This document shows positions 1 to 8,369 of a DNA stretch of 64,000 nt, in pieces. The stretch is taken from assembly GCF_035943815.1 (NCBI RefSeq), contig NZ_DASZBU010000005.1:310001-374000 (forward strand), in the 5' to 3' direction. The notes under the pieces are model-generated. The model saw only the letters and a list, made by a program, of their open reading frames with translations. It had not been told where the DNA came from and did no database searches. The position numbers and the translations under genes were made by a program. This DNA comes from Frateuria_A sp035943815. Lineage in GTDB: Bacteria > Pseudomonadota > Gammaproteobacteria > Xanthomonadales > Rhodanobacteraceae. The first letter of the stretch is position 1. Each line of letters opens with the position of its first letter.

Positions 1-143
1 CCAGCTCCGCTTTCGACTTCGGCGAAGAGAGCGAAGACGAGGACGCGCTGATCGAGGTGCACGAATTCGTTCGCATGGGCGCCATGCTGCTGTTCACCGA
101 ATGCCAGGGCGCCCGGCGCCAGGCGGGCGATACGCTGCATTGA
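1..143 (+). CDS. UPF0149 (YgfB/YecA-like) protein, C-terminal end only
   Basis: Only the last 46 codons are inside the window; the reading frame is entered at base 3. The tail has an acidic stretch (EESEDEDALIEV) followed by FVRMGAMLLFTEC, which matches what I know of the C-terminus of the UPF0149 family, small acidic proteins of unknown biochemical role. In gammaproteobacteria this family commonly lies directly upstream of pepP, as here. Its TGA overlaps the proposed TTG start of pepP, which suggests translational coupling. The call rests on a short tail plus context. Confidence 0.75.
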   Translation, partial: SSAFDFGEESEDEDALIEVHEFVRMGAMLLFTECQGARRQAGDTLH

Positions 144-1450
144 GCATCGCGACGGCCGAGTTCGCGCGCCGCCGGCGCCAGCTGATGCGCATGGCCGGCG
201 CCGATGCGGCGCTGCTCGTCGCCGCCGCGCCCGAACGCATGCGCAATGCCGATGCGGCCTGGCCATACCGGCAGGATTCGGACTTCCATTACCTCACCGG
301 CTTCCAGGAGCCGGACGCCGTGCTCGCGCTGTTGCCCGGACGCGCGCACGGCGAGGCGGTGCTGTTCTGCCGCGAGCGCGATCCCGCGCACGAGCGCTGG
401 CATGGCGAGGTGACCGGCACCGAGCGCGCGGTGAGCGTTCACGGCGTGGACGACGCCTTTCCCATCGAGGATATCGACGACATCCTGCCCGGCATGATCG
501 AGGGCCGTGCACGGGTGTACTGCCACTTCGGCCGCGAGCCGGACTTCGACGCGCGGCTGCTCGGCTGGATGCGCCGGCTTCGCCAACTGCGCGGCGGCGG
601 CGTGGTGCCGAAGGAGTTCGTGGCGTTGGGCCATCTGTTGCACGACCTGAGGCTCTACAAGTCGCGCGGCGAGCTCAAGCTGATGCGCGAGGCGGCCGCG
701 ATCGCTGCCGAGGCGCACCTGGCGGCGATGGCCGCCGCGAAGCCGGGCCGGCTCGAGTACGAGGTGGAGGCCGAGCTGCTGCGGGTGATGCGCAGCCGCG
801 GCGCGGTGGCGGCATTCCCTCCCATCGTGGCCGGCGGCGCCAATGCCTGCACCATGCATTACCTGGCCAACCGTGCGCCGCTGAAGGACGGCGACCTGCT
901 GCTGATCGACGCTGGCGCCGAGGTCGACTGCTATGCCTCGGACATCACCCGCACCTATCCGGTCAACGGCCGCTGGACGCGCGAGCAGCGCTCGCTGTAC
1001 GAGGTGGCGCTGGCCGCGCAGCAGGCGGCGATCGACGAAGTGCGGCCCGGCCGTCCGTTCGACGCTGCGCACCATGCTGCGGTGCGGGTGATCTCGGAAG
1101 GGCTGTGTGCGCTGGGATTGCTCAAGGGCCGCGCGGATGCGGTCATCGAAAGCGGTGCCTACAAGGCGTTCTTTCCTTCCAAGACCGGCCACTGGCTCGG
1201 CCTGGATGTGCACGACGTGGGCGACTACCGGGTCGACGGCCAGGCGCGCCTGCTCGAGCCGGGCATGGTGGTGACGGTGGAGCCTGGCATCTACGTGCCG
1301 CCCGACCTGCGTGGCGTAGCCGAGCGCTGGCGGGGGATCGGCATCCGCATCGAGGACGACGTGGCGGTGACCGCGGAGGGCAACATGGTGCTTACCGCGG
1401 CGGTGCCCAAGGAGCCGGAAGAACTGGAGCGGGTGTTGCTCGCGAGGTAG
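140..1450 (+). CDS. pepP: Xaa-Pro aminopeptidase PepP (M24B)
   Basis: Cytosolic metallopeptidase that removes the N-terminal residue from peptides with proline in position two. The protein would be 436 aa, usual for the family. The N-terminal domain carries RQDSDFHYLTGF. The C-terminal pita-bread domain shows the five M24 metal ligands in order: LLIDAGAE, ASDITRTY, GHWLGLDVHDVGDY, TVEPGIY and GIRIEDDV. I prefer the TTG at 140, which overlaps the TGA of the upstream gene and gives the usual N-terminus (M)SIATAEFARRRRQL. An in-frame ATG at 101 would add 13 unconserved residues and a long overlap. In relatives pepP is often followed by ubiH; here cytochrome bd genes follow. Confidence 0.93.
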   Translation: MSIATAEFARRRRQLMRMAGADAALLVAAAPERMRNADAAWPYRQDSDFHYLTGFQEPDAVLALLPGRAHGEAVLFCRERDPAHERWHGEVTGTERAVSVHGVDDAFPIEDIDDILPGMIEGRARVYCHFGREPDFDARLLGWMRRLRQLRGGGVVPKEFVALGHLLHDLRLYKSRGELKLMREAAAIAAEAHLAAMAAAKPGRLEYEVEAELLRVMRSRGAVAAFPPIVAGGANACTMHYLANRAPLKDGDLLLIDAGAEVDCYASDITRTYPVNGRWTREQRSLYEVALAAQQAAIDEVRPGRPFDAAHHAAVRVISEGLCALGLLKGRADAVIESGAYKAFFPSKTGHWLGLDVHDVGDYRVDGQARLLEPGMVVTVEPGIYVPPDLRGVAERWRGIGIRIEDDVAVTAEGNMVLTAAVPKEPEELERVLLAR

Positions 1451-1465
1451 GCCCCGCTCCGGTTG

Positions 1466-1500
1466 CCCTCATCCGCCTGTCGGCACCTTTCCCCCTCGGG
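1466..1500. repeat. possible degenerate interspersed intergenic repeat
   Basis: The stretch begins CCCTCATCCGCCTG and ends in a C-rich run. It looks like a decayed half of the CCCTCATCCG-type intergenic repeats that are abundant between genes in Xanthomonadales. Only one arm is recognisable and no second clear copy was found in the window, so this is a weak call from memory of the repeat family. Confidence 0.3.
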
Positions 1501-1521
1501 ACTAGAGGTTCGGCAGCGGGA

Positions 1522-1559
1522 TGACGGCGCGGCACGATGCCGCGCTGTCGCAGCCGTCA
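1522..1559. other. inverted repeat upstream of cydA
   Basis: The outer arms TGACGG (1522-1527) and CCGTCA (1554-1559) enclose a perfect inner stem GCGCGGC (1527-1533) / GCCGCGC (1539-1545) with loop ACGAT. No T-run follows, so it is not a convincing terminator for pepP. It lies 49 bp upstream of cydA, with a TATAGT -10-like hexamer at 1573-1578 in between, so it could be a regulatory structure or a REP-like element. Confidence 0.4.
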
Positions 1560-1607
1560 CGCCCAACGCGCCTATAGTCGCCGACGCCCTTCCCAGCGGA
1601 GTGATGC

Positions 1608-3008
1608 ATGACTGCGGAGTTCCTGTCCCGCCTGCAGTTCGCGTGGGTGATGTCCTTCCACATCCTGTTTCCCGCCTTCACCATCGGGACCGCGGCGTGG
1701 CTCGCTTTCATCGAGGGCGTGTGGCTGGTCAGGCGCACCGACCTGTGGCGCGACCTGTACTTCTTCTGGCTGAAGATCTTCGCGGTCGCCTTCGGCATGG
1801 GCGTGGTGTCCGGCATCGTGATGAGCTTCCAGTTCGGCACCAACTGGGCCGGTTTCTCGATCGTGGCCGGCAACGTGGTGGGGCCGCTGCTCAACTACGA
1901 GGTGCTGACTGCGTTCTTCCTGGAGGCCACCTTCCTGGGCGTGATGCTGTTCGGCTGGAAGAAGGTCAGCGATCGCATGCACTTCCTGGCCACCTGCATG
2001 GTCTCGCTGGGCACGCTGTTGTCCTCCTTCTGGATCATGTCGGCCAACAGCTGGATGCAGACGCCGGCGGGCTACGTCATCCGCGGCGGCGTGTTCGAGC
2101 CGGCCGACTGGTGGCGGGTGATCTTCAATCCCTCGTTCCTGGTGCGCCTGCCGCACATGGTGCTGGCGGCGTTCATATCCACCGCGATGGTGATCGGCGG
2201 TGTATCGGCCATCTATCTGTTGAAGGGCCGCTTCGTCGACCGCGCGGGGGCGATGCTCAAGCTGGCGCTCGCCTTCCTCGCCGTCGTGATCCCCATCCAG
2301 ATCGTGATCGGCGACATGGCGGGCCTGAAGGTACGCGAGTACCAGCCGGCCAAGCTCGCCGCGATCGAGGCGCGCTGGACCACCGAGCGCAGCGTGCCGC
2401 TGACCTTGTTCGCCTGGCCGGACGAGCAGGCGGAGGCCAACCGCTATGCGGTCGAGCTGCCGCACCTGGGCAGCCTGATCCTCACCCATTCCTGGGACGG
2501 CGAGGTCAGGGGCCTGAAGGATTTCCCGCGCGACGAGCGGCCGCCGGTGGCGATCCCTTTCTACTCGTTCCGCGTGATGGTCGGACTGGGCGTCCTGATG
2601 CTGGCGCTGGCGCTGGTCGGCCTGTGGCGCTGGAGGCGCGGCACGCTGTTCTCCGGCCGCGGCTACCTCATTGCCTGGGTGGCCATGATCCCCTCCGGCT
2701 TCATCGCCCTGCTGACCGGCTGGTGGGTGGCCGAGGTGGGGCGTCAACCCTGGGTGGTACAGGGGCTGATGCGCACCACGCAGGCGGCGAGCACGCTGCC
2801 GGTGGGCAGCGTGCTCGCTTCGCTGCTCACCTTCGTGGTGGTCTATATCGGCATCTTCGGCGCGGGCCTGTGGTACCTGTTCAAGCTGTTCCGCGACGGC
2901 CCCCTGCCGGCACCGCAGCGCGAAGCGCCGGCCACGCCGGTGCACGGCAGCCACCACCGCACGCCGGCGCGGCCGCTGTCGGCGCCTGACGACCCGATGG
3001 GAGACTGA
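1608..3008 (+). CDS. cydA: cytochrome bd-type ubiquinol oxidase subunit I (CIO-like CydA)
   Basis: Quinol-oxidising, haem-bearing subunit of a bd-type terminal oxidase in the inner membrane. 466 aa, the short Q-loop size typical of the cyanide-insensitive (CIO/CioA) branch. Visible family features are the N-terminal haem-ligand His in WVMSFHILFPAFTIG, the Met-containing ANSWMQTPAG segment (haem b558 ligand region), RLPHMVLAAF, and the signature GRQPWVVQGLMRT near the C-terminus. Multiple hydrophobic helices run the whole length. cydB follows after one base. No cydX-like small ORF and no cydDC assembly genes are in the window. Confidence 0.95.
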   Translation: MTAEFLSRLQFAWVMSFHILFPAFTIGTAAWLAFIEGVWLVRRTDLWRDLYFFWLKIFAVAFGMGVVSGIVMSFQFGTNWAGFSIVAGNVVGPLLNYEVLTAFFLEATFLGVMLFGWKKVSDRMHFLATCMVSLGTLLSSFWIMSANSWMQTPAGYVIRGGVFEPADWWRVIFNPSFLVRLPHMVLAAFISTAMVIGGVSAIYLLKGRFVDRAGAMLKLALAFLAVVIPIQIVIGDMAGLKVREYQPAKLAAIEARWTTERSVPLTLFAWPDEQAEANRYAVELPHLGSLILTHSWDGEVRGLKDFPRDERPPVAIPFYSFRVMVGLGVLMLALALVGLWRWRRGTLFSGRGYLIAWVAMIPSGFIALLTGWWVAEVGRQPWVVQGLMRTTQAASTLPVGSVLASLLTFVVVYIGIFGAGLWYLFKLFRDGPLPAPQREAPATPVHGSHHRTPARPLSAPDDPMGD

Positions 3009-3009
3009 C

Positions 3010-4020
3010 GTGGACTGGGCAACCGTGCTTCCCGTGGTCTGGTACTTCATCATCGGCTTCGCGGTGATGATGTACGTGTTGCTGGACGGCTTCGTGCTGG
3101 GCCTGGGGATACTGCTGCCGTTCGCCGACGATGAGCACCAGCGCGATCACATGATGAACACCGCCGCACCGATCTGGGACGGCAACGAGACCTGGCTCGT
3201 GCTCGGCGGCGCCGGGCTGATGGCGACCTTCCCGAAGGCCTATGCCGCGGTGCTGTCGGCGCTGTACCTGCCGATCCTGGTGATGCTGATCGCGCTGATC
3301 TTTCGCGGCGTGGCGTTCGAGTTCCGCTTCAAGGCGCACACCTCGCGCTGGCTGTGGGGCGTGGCTTTCAGCGTGGGCTCGCTGCTCACCGCCTTCGCAC
3401 AGGGCCTGATCCTGGGCGCGCTGGTCGAGGGCATGCCGTTGACCGGCGGCAAGTACGTGCACGGCGCATTCGGCTGGTTCAGCCCGTTCGCGGTGATGAC
3501 CGGCGTCGCGGTGGTGTTCGGCTATGCGCTGCTGGGAGCGGCCTGGCTGATCCTCAAGACCCAAGGGCGGCTGCAGCGCATCGCCTTCGATCTCACCCGC
3601 CCGCTGATGCTGGCGGTGATCGCCTTCATGCTGATGGTCAGCGCCTGGCTGCCGTTCCTGGACTCGAAGCTGATGGAGCGCTGGTTCACCGGAGCCCACC
3701 TGCTCTACCTCTCGCCGGTGCCGATCCTGACCGCGCTCAATGCGGTACTGCTGTGGCGCGCGGTACTGAAGAACCGCGAAGTGCAGCCGTTCGTGCTCGC
3801 GCTGTGCTTCTTCGCGCTGGGCTTCATCGGCCTGGTGGTGGGCATGTGGCCGAACATCGTGCCGCCGGACATGACCATCTGGGAGGCCGCCTCGCCGCCT
3901 TCCTCGCAAGGTTTCGTGCTGGTCGGTGCGGCTGTGCTTATCCCGGCGGTGCTGGCCTACACGGTCTATTCGTACCGCGTGTTCCGCGGCAAGGTGCTGG
4001 CCGGCGAGGGCTATCACTAG
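3010..4020 (+). CDS. cydB: cytochrome bd-type ubiquinol oxidase subunit II
   Basis: Membrane partner of the preceding subunit I; together they reduce O2 at the expense of ubiquinol. 336 aa with eight or so hydrophobic segments. The N-terminus WYFIIGFAVMMYVLLDGF and the segment TAAPIWDGNETWLVLGG are classic CydB signatures, and IVPPDMTIWEAASP near the C-terminus is also family-typical. The start is GTG, one base after the cydA stop, so the two genes are certainly co-transcribed. The gene ends 55 bp from the convergent pepQ, with an imperfect hairpin between them. Confidence 0.95.
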   Translation: MDWATVLPVVWYFIIGFAVMMYVLLDGFVLGLGILLPFADDEHQRDHMMNTAAPIWDGNETWLVLGGAGLMATFPKAYAAVLSALYLPILVMLIALIFRGVAFEFRFKAHTSRWLWGVAFSVGSLLTAFAQGLILGALVEGMPLTGGKYVHGAFGWFSPFAVMTGVAVVFGYALLGAAWLILKTQGRLQRIAFDLTRPLMLAVIAFMLMVSAWLPFLDSKLMERWFTGAHLLYLSPVPILTALNAVLLWRAVLKNREVQPFVLALCFFALGFIGLVVGMWPNIVPPDMTIWEAASPPSSQGFVLVGAAVLIPAVLAYTVYSYRVFRGKVLAGEGYH

Positions 4021-4031
4021 CTCTTGGCTGT

Positions 4032-4067
4032 CTCGCACTCCCCCGGCGTTGTCCGAGGGAGAGTGAG
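4032..4067. terminator. imperfect hairpin between convergent cydB and pepQ
   Basis: The arms 4032-4046 and 4053-4067 pair at about 12 of 15 positions with a 6-nt loop (CGTTGT). The C-rich arm faces the G-rich arm (CGAGGGAGAGTGAG). There is no T-tract on either strand, so it would be a rho-assisted or RNA-stability element rather than a classical intrinsic terminator. Confidence 0.4.
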
Positions 4068-4075
4068 TAGAAACC

Positions 4076-5398
4076 TCAGGCCAGCTGTGCGAAGGCGTCG
4101 CGGGTGAGATTCTCCGGCGCACCATCGGTGCAGGCCACATCGTCCTCGATGCGAATGCCGCCGTAGGGGCGGAAGGCATCGACGCGCGCCCAGTCGACGT
4201 CCTTCGCTGCCGGGTTGGCCCGAAGCTCGTCCAGCAGCATGTCGATGAAATACAGGCCCGGCTCGATGGTGACCACCATGCCCGGCTCCAGCACGCGGGT
4301 CATGCGCAGGTAGGGGTGGCCTTCGGGACGGGCGATGATGCCGCCGCGCTCGCTCTGCTGGAAGCCGGCCACGTCGTGCACCTGCACGCCGATGGGGTGG
4401 CCCAGGCCGTGCGGGAAGAACGCGGAGGTCACGCCGCTGGCGACGGCATCCTCGGCGTTCATGCGGATGAAACCGTGCTCGCGCAGCACGTCGGCGAGCA
4501 CGTGGTGGGCGTGGATGTGCAGCTCCGGGTAGCTCTGGCCGGCGCGCACCATGTCAGCGAAGCCGCGCTGGGCGGCATCGACGCTGTCGATCAGCGCCTG
4601 GAACTCGCTTTCGCCGGCGCCCGCGTAGGTGCGGGTGATGTCGCTGGCGTAACCGGCGCAGCTGGCGCCCGCGTCGATAAGGAGCGAACGATGCGCCGTC
4701 GGCGGTTGGCGGTCGAAGTTCGTGTAGTGCAACACCGCGCCGTGCTCGTTGAGGCCCACGATGCTGGCGTAGGGGAGTTCCGCGTCGATCTGACGCGCGG
4801 CTGCGAGGTAGGCCAGATGTATGCCGAACTCGCTGTGCCCGCCGCGAAAGGCCCGCTCGGCGGCGCGGTGCGCGCGGGCGCCGACGCGGCTGGCCTCGCG
4901 CATCAGCGCCAGTTCGTAGGATGTCTTGTAGGAGCGGTGCCAGTGCAGATAGTCCAGCACCGCCTGCGGGTTGTTCGCCTCGACACCCTCGATGGACGGG
5001 CAGGCCGAGCCGATCACCGCATTGCGGCCGCCTTTGGGAAGTGCCGCGATCGCCTCGGCGGCACTGCGCACGATCTGGATGTCGAACTGGTCGACCCAGT
5101 AGCCGCTGGGTGCGGCCGGCACCACGTGCCAGTAGTCGCGCGGCTGCACGAACAGCAGGGTGGGCTTGGCGCCCGGCGCGTAGACGATCCAGCTGCCCGG
5201 CGCGTCGGTCAGCGGAAGCCAGTGGCGGAAGTGCGGGTTGGCGACGAAGGGGAAGTCCTGGTCGTCGAGAAACTTGTTGAGCGGTGCGCCTGCGGCGATC
5301 AGCAGCCGGTCGAAGCCGTCCAGGGCGAGCGCCTCGTCGGTGCGCTTGCGCACGGTAGCCAGGTGTCGGGCGTAGAGCGGGGCGAGCTGGGCGGTCAT
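4076..5398 (-). CDS. pepQ: Xaa-Pro dipeptidase PepQ
   Basis: Cytosolic M24 metallopeptidase hydrolysing Xaa-Pro dipeptides. 440 aa, the expected size. Metal ligands appear in LLIDAGASC, YASDITRTY, FPHGLGHPIGVQVHD, VTIEPGLYF and GIRIEDDV. The N-terminal region MTAQLAPLYARHLATVRKR is typical of PepQ, which fixes the start at 5398 even though the frame stays open far upstream over the PilZ gene. It follows the second DUF1631-PilZ pair after 98 bp and may be the last gene of that minus-strand run. It is a second M24 enzyme within 5 kb of pepP but is too divergent to be a recent duplicate. Confidence 0.93.
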   Translation of the reverse strand: MTAQLAPLYARHLATVRKRTDEALALDGFDRLLIAAGAPLNKFLDDQDFPFVANPHFRHWLPLTDAPGSWIVYAPGAKPTLLFVQPRDYWHVVPAAPSGYWVDQFDIQIVRSAAEAIAALPKGGRNAVIGSACPSIEGVEANNPQAVLDYLHWHRSYKTSYELALMREASRVGARAHRAAERAFRGGHSEFGIHLAYLAAARQIDAELPYASIVGLNEHGAVLHYTNFDRQPPTAHRSLLIDAGASCAGYASDITRTYAGAGESEFQALIDSVDAAQRGFADMVRAGQSYPELHIHAHHVLADVLREHGFIRMNAEDAVASGVTSAFFPHGLGHPIGVQVHDVAGFQQSERGGIIARPEGHPYLRMTRVLEPGMVVTIEPGLYFIDMLLDELRANPAAKDVDWARVDAFRPYGGIRIEDDVACTDGAPENLTRDAFAQLA

Positions 5399-5496
5399 GC
5401 GGCTTCCTTCATTGGGCGGCAGGCGCGGGCGCCTGCCGGTGGGGAGTCCTTCATGATCGCGCGGCGACGGGCGCAGGGCTACCCGCGTGGGCCGCT

Positions 5497-5841
5497 TCAG
5501 CCGTGCGTGTCCAGCCAGCGCTGCAACTGGGCCGTTGCCTCCTCGCCGATCGCGATGATGCGGTATCCGGCCCAGACCTGGCCGGGCGTGGCGGCCTCTT
5601 CGTGCCATTGCTCCTGTACGCCCACCTCGATCGTCGGTGGCGGCACGCCCAGGCCGGGCAGCGGCAGGTGCAGCTGGTAGATCGCCTCGCTGCGCGGTGC
5701 CTCGTGGCCGATCAGCAACATGCCGCTGGCCGACAGGTTGCCCAGCTGGCCCATGCTCCGGCCGCTGATCGCATCGATCACTTCGGCGGCGATGTTGACC
5801 GGCTTGCGCTGGGCGCGGCGGCTTTCCTGCGGGTCGGGCAT
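5497..5841 (-). CDS. PilZ-domain c-di-GMP receptor, copy A
   Basis: 114-aa stand-alone PilZ domain. It keeps both c-di-GMP binding motifs: RxxxR (R8-R9-A-Q-R12) and NxSxxG (N35-LSAS-G40), so it probably binds cyclic-di-GMP. A conserved tail WAGYRIIAIG follows. The ATG at 5841 overlaps the TGA of the upstream DUF1631 gene (TGATG), which fixes the start and implies translational coupling. It is clearly paralogous to the PilZ protein at 8022-8369, sharing NLSASG, a QEQWH motif and GYRIIAI. The physical or regulatory target is presumably the coupled DUF1631 protein; that is an inference from the gene pairing. Confidence 0.9.
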   Translation of the reverse strand: MPDPQESRRAQRKPVNIAAEVIDAISGRSMGQLGNLSASGMLLIGHEAPRSEAIYQLHLPLPGLGVPPPTIEVGVQEQWHEEAATPGQVWAGYRIIAIGEEATAQLQRWLDTHG

Positions 5842-7952
5842 CACGAACGGACTCCGGGTATCGGGACGGGCTGGCGCAGGCTGTCGGCCAGCGTGCGCCA
5901 GGCGCGGTCCAGGTCACTCTCGTTAACGGCCGGAATCTCGCGGACTTTACCGGTGGCTATCGCCTGGGCCAGTTCGGCCAGGCCGATCTCCTCGATGCGC
6001 TGGCCCTGGCGGGTGACCAGCAGCCCACGCGCCGCGCGGGCGGAATACCAGGCCAACTTGCGGCGCACCCGCCGCCCGTCGGATTCGGTGAACTCGAACC
6101 ACGCGCCGGCGTGCTGGCCAAGGCGCTGGTGCAGGCGCAAGGCCTCTGCCGGGAACACGGCCGGAGCGGCCGACGCCGTTTCGATGGGCCCGCCGGGCGC
6201 GCCGCGCTGCCTGAGGCGCATGGCCGGATCCGTTACGCCCGGCTCATCGGCATCGTGCAGCACCGCGCCAGCACCGATCAAACGCTGCGCGACGTGGGTT
6301 GCCTCTTCGCCGTGCATGCCGATCTGCTGCAGCCCGGCCTCGACCTCCGCCTGCAGGGTGCCCAGGTTGCCGGGCGGCAGGCGGCCGAGCAGTTGGTCGG
6401 TGATCACCAGGCGGCGCGCGAAGGTTTCGCTCTGTTCGCCATGGCGCAGCAGGGTGAGCGCCAGCACGTCCGACCAGGCGTGTTCGAGCAGGGCGCGCAG
6501 GGCGGCGCCGGGTGGCGCCTTGGCGATCAGCCCGGCGAGCAGTTCGCTGGCCCGCTGGCGCGCCTGTTCCAGTCGTTCGCGGCCCTGCATGGCCTCGACG
6601 TGGCGGCGCTCGGCGGCCTGTGCCTTGCGCTGCCATTGCGCCAGCAGGCGTTCCAGTTCGGTGCCGAGTTCCGAGTACAGGTTTGGCGTGGGCTGCTCGC
6701 GCTCGAGGCGCTCGAGCAGGGGCTCGAGCGCGGCCAGCTGACCGACGTCGCCCTCGTCCAGCCAGTCGCGGGCGGCGGCGAGCAACTGGTCCAGCAGCAG
6801 GCGCGCAGGATGTTCGCGGCGGTCGAAGAAGCCTTCGTCGGCGACCGCGGCGCGCAGGAGCGGCAGTTGCGTGCGGTCGAGCAACGCATGCGCCACCGCC
6901 GGCGGCAGCGGCCGCTGCAGGATGTCGAACAGGCGCACGACCAACACCAGCGCGTCGTCGGCCTGCGGCCCGGGCAGGATCGGCACGGCGTCGATGGGCC
7001 GCCCGGCGTTGAGCTGGTCCACCAGCCTTTCGCGCAGGCGCTGGGCATGCCGAAGCACGCCCGGATCCGCGTGGCGGGAGGTTTGCAGGGTGGCCAGCGC
7101 GGCCTGCAGTTCCTCCGCGCCGGCGAAGCGGGCATGCGCGTCCACCGGGCGCGGCCCGCGCTGGCGCGCCAGCAGTTCGCGCAGGTCGGTGCCTGACGGC
7201 GCGGCCTCGGGAGCTGGCGACGCCGGCAGTGGACGCTGGCGTCGTGGCTGCCGCGGCGTACGCGGCAGCGGGAAGGGCCGCAGCCGCGGCAGGATGCCGG
7301 CAGCCGCGAGGTGGTTGTTGACCACTTCGTGCAATGGCGTCAAGCCCTGGATCAGCTTGCCCTCCACCGCCTGCAACAACAGCAGGTGATGCTCGGCCGG
7401 CAGCCCCAGCGCCGTGCTGGAATCGCGGAAGGCCTTGACCATCGCCTGTGGCCCCAGCGGCATCGCCTCGCCCTCCAGCGGCGGGATGCCGACGAGCACC
7501 GCCAGCCGGTAGCCCAGCTCCACCAGCAGCGGGCCGCCGCGTGCGGCGCTGCGGGCGACCAGCTGGTCCAGTGCGGCGGTCATCTCGTGTTCGAGCGGAT
7601 CGAGCAGGCTCAGGGTCAGGCGCGCGGCGGGCGCCTTGGCGGCTGCCGGGGCGCCCATCCGCATCAGGCCCTGATCGATACAGTCGATGAAGCGTTCCTC
7701 GAAGGCCTGGCGATCCTGCACCAGGCGTTGCCGCGTGGCCTGATAGCGTTGCTGGTCCAGGTGGTTGCGTGCGCGGGCCGATTGCTCGTGCAGCGCGCGA
7801 TCGAAATCGGCCAGGCATTGTCGCAGCGGCCCGGGCAACCAGTCGCGGCAGAGCCGTCGGGTTTCGTCGATCAGCCGGCGAGTCTTGGCCGGCCAGTTTG
7901 CCGGTGGGGCGTCCGTGATCGAGCGATGCCGCCCCGGTTGTTCGACATCCAT
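5841..7952 (-). CDS. DUF1631 family protein, copy A
   Basis: 703 aa, predicted cytosolic, no signal peptide. The family (often labelled thymidine phosphorylase-like without basis) has no established biochemical function. Two regions match copy B strongly: the central YRLAVLVGIPPLEGEAMP, and the C-terminal block around WFEF, RRKLAWYS and GQRIEEIGL, which by eye resembles a degenerate PilZ-like barrel. Long Ala/Leu/Glu-rich helical stretches lie between. I start it at MDVEQ (7952), the same N-terminus as copy B, preceded by AAGG. An upstream in-frame Met would add five residues. It is coupled to PilZ copy A by a TGATG junction. Confidence 0.85.
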   Translation of the reverse strand: MDVEQPGRHRSITDAPPANWPAKTRRLIDETRRLCRDWLPGPLRQCLADFDRALHEQSARARNHLDQQRYQATRQRLVQDRQAFEERFIDCIDQGLMRMGAPAAAKAPAARLTLSLLDPLEHEMTAALDQLVARSAARGGPLLVELGYRLAVLVGIPPLEGEAMPLGPQAMVKAFRDSSTALGLPAEHHLLLLQAVEGKLIQGLTPLHEVVNNHLAAAGILPRLRPFPLPRTPRQPRRQRPLPASPAPEAAPSGTDLRELLARQRGPRPVDAHARFAGAEELQAALATLQTSRHADPGVLRHAQRLRERLVDQLNAGRPIDAVPILPGPQADDALVLVVRLFDILQRPLPPAVAHALLDRTQLPLLRAAVADEGFFDRREHPARLLLDQLLAAARDWLDEGDVGQLAALEPLLERLEREQPTPNLYSELGTELERLLAQWQRKAQAAERRHVEAMQGRERLEQARQRASELLAGLIAKAPPGAALRALLEHAWSDVLALTLLRHGEQSETFARRLVITDQLLGRLPPGNLGTLQAEVEAGLQQIGMHGEEATHVAQRLIGAGAVLHDADEPGVTDPAMRLRQRGAPGGPIETASAAPAVFPAEALRLHQRLGQHAGAWFEFTESDGRRVRRKLAWYSARAARGLLVTRQGQRIEEIGLAELAQAIATGKVREIPAVNESDLDRAWRTLADSLRQPVPIPGVRS

Positions 7953-8021
7953 GGGAAGCCTTGCCAATCCGCGATGCCGGGAAGTCTATGCCGATGACGC
8001 AGGCGCGTCACGGTGGACGGT

Positions 8022-8369
8022 TCAGGCGCGCTGCAGCCACTGCACGAGGGTGAGCGCATCCTGCGGTGCGATCGCGATGATGCGGTAGCCGACCCAGACC
8101 TGGTCGGCGTTGGCCGCCTGGTGCCACTGTTCCTGCAGGCCCAGTTCGATGGCCGTGGTGCCTCCAGGTCCGCCAGCCAGCGGCAGGCGGACCTGGAATA
8201 CCGCTTCGCTGCGCGGGCGGTCCGGGCCGACCAGCAGGACGCCGCTGGCGGAGAGATTGCAGAGGTGGCCCAGCGGCCGCGCGTTGATCGCGTCGGTGAC
8301 CAGCGGCGAGGCGGCCGCGCGCTTGCGTGGCGCGCGGCGTTGTTCCAGCGAGATGACCTGGGCGGTCAT
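8022..8369 (-). CDS. PilZ-domain c-di-GMP receptor, copy B
   Basis: 115-aa PilZ protein with RxxxR (R11-RAP-R15) and NxSxxG (N38-LSAS-G43) intact, so c-di-GMP binding is expected. It shares the QEQWH and GYRIIAIA segments with the copy at 5497-5841. The ATG overlaps the stop of the upstream DUF1631 gene by four bases (ATGA), the same coupling arrangement as in pair A. 69 bp separate its stop from the start of DUF1631 copy A. Confidence 0.9.
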   Translation of the reverse strand: MTAQVISLEQRRAPRKRAAASPLVTDAINARPLGHLCNLSASGVLLVGPDRPRSEAVFQVRLPLAGGPGGTTAIELGLQEQWHQAANADQVWVGYRIIAIAPQDALTLVQWLQRA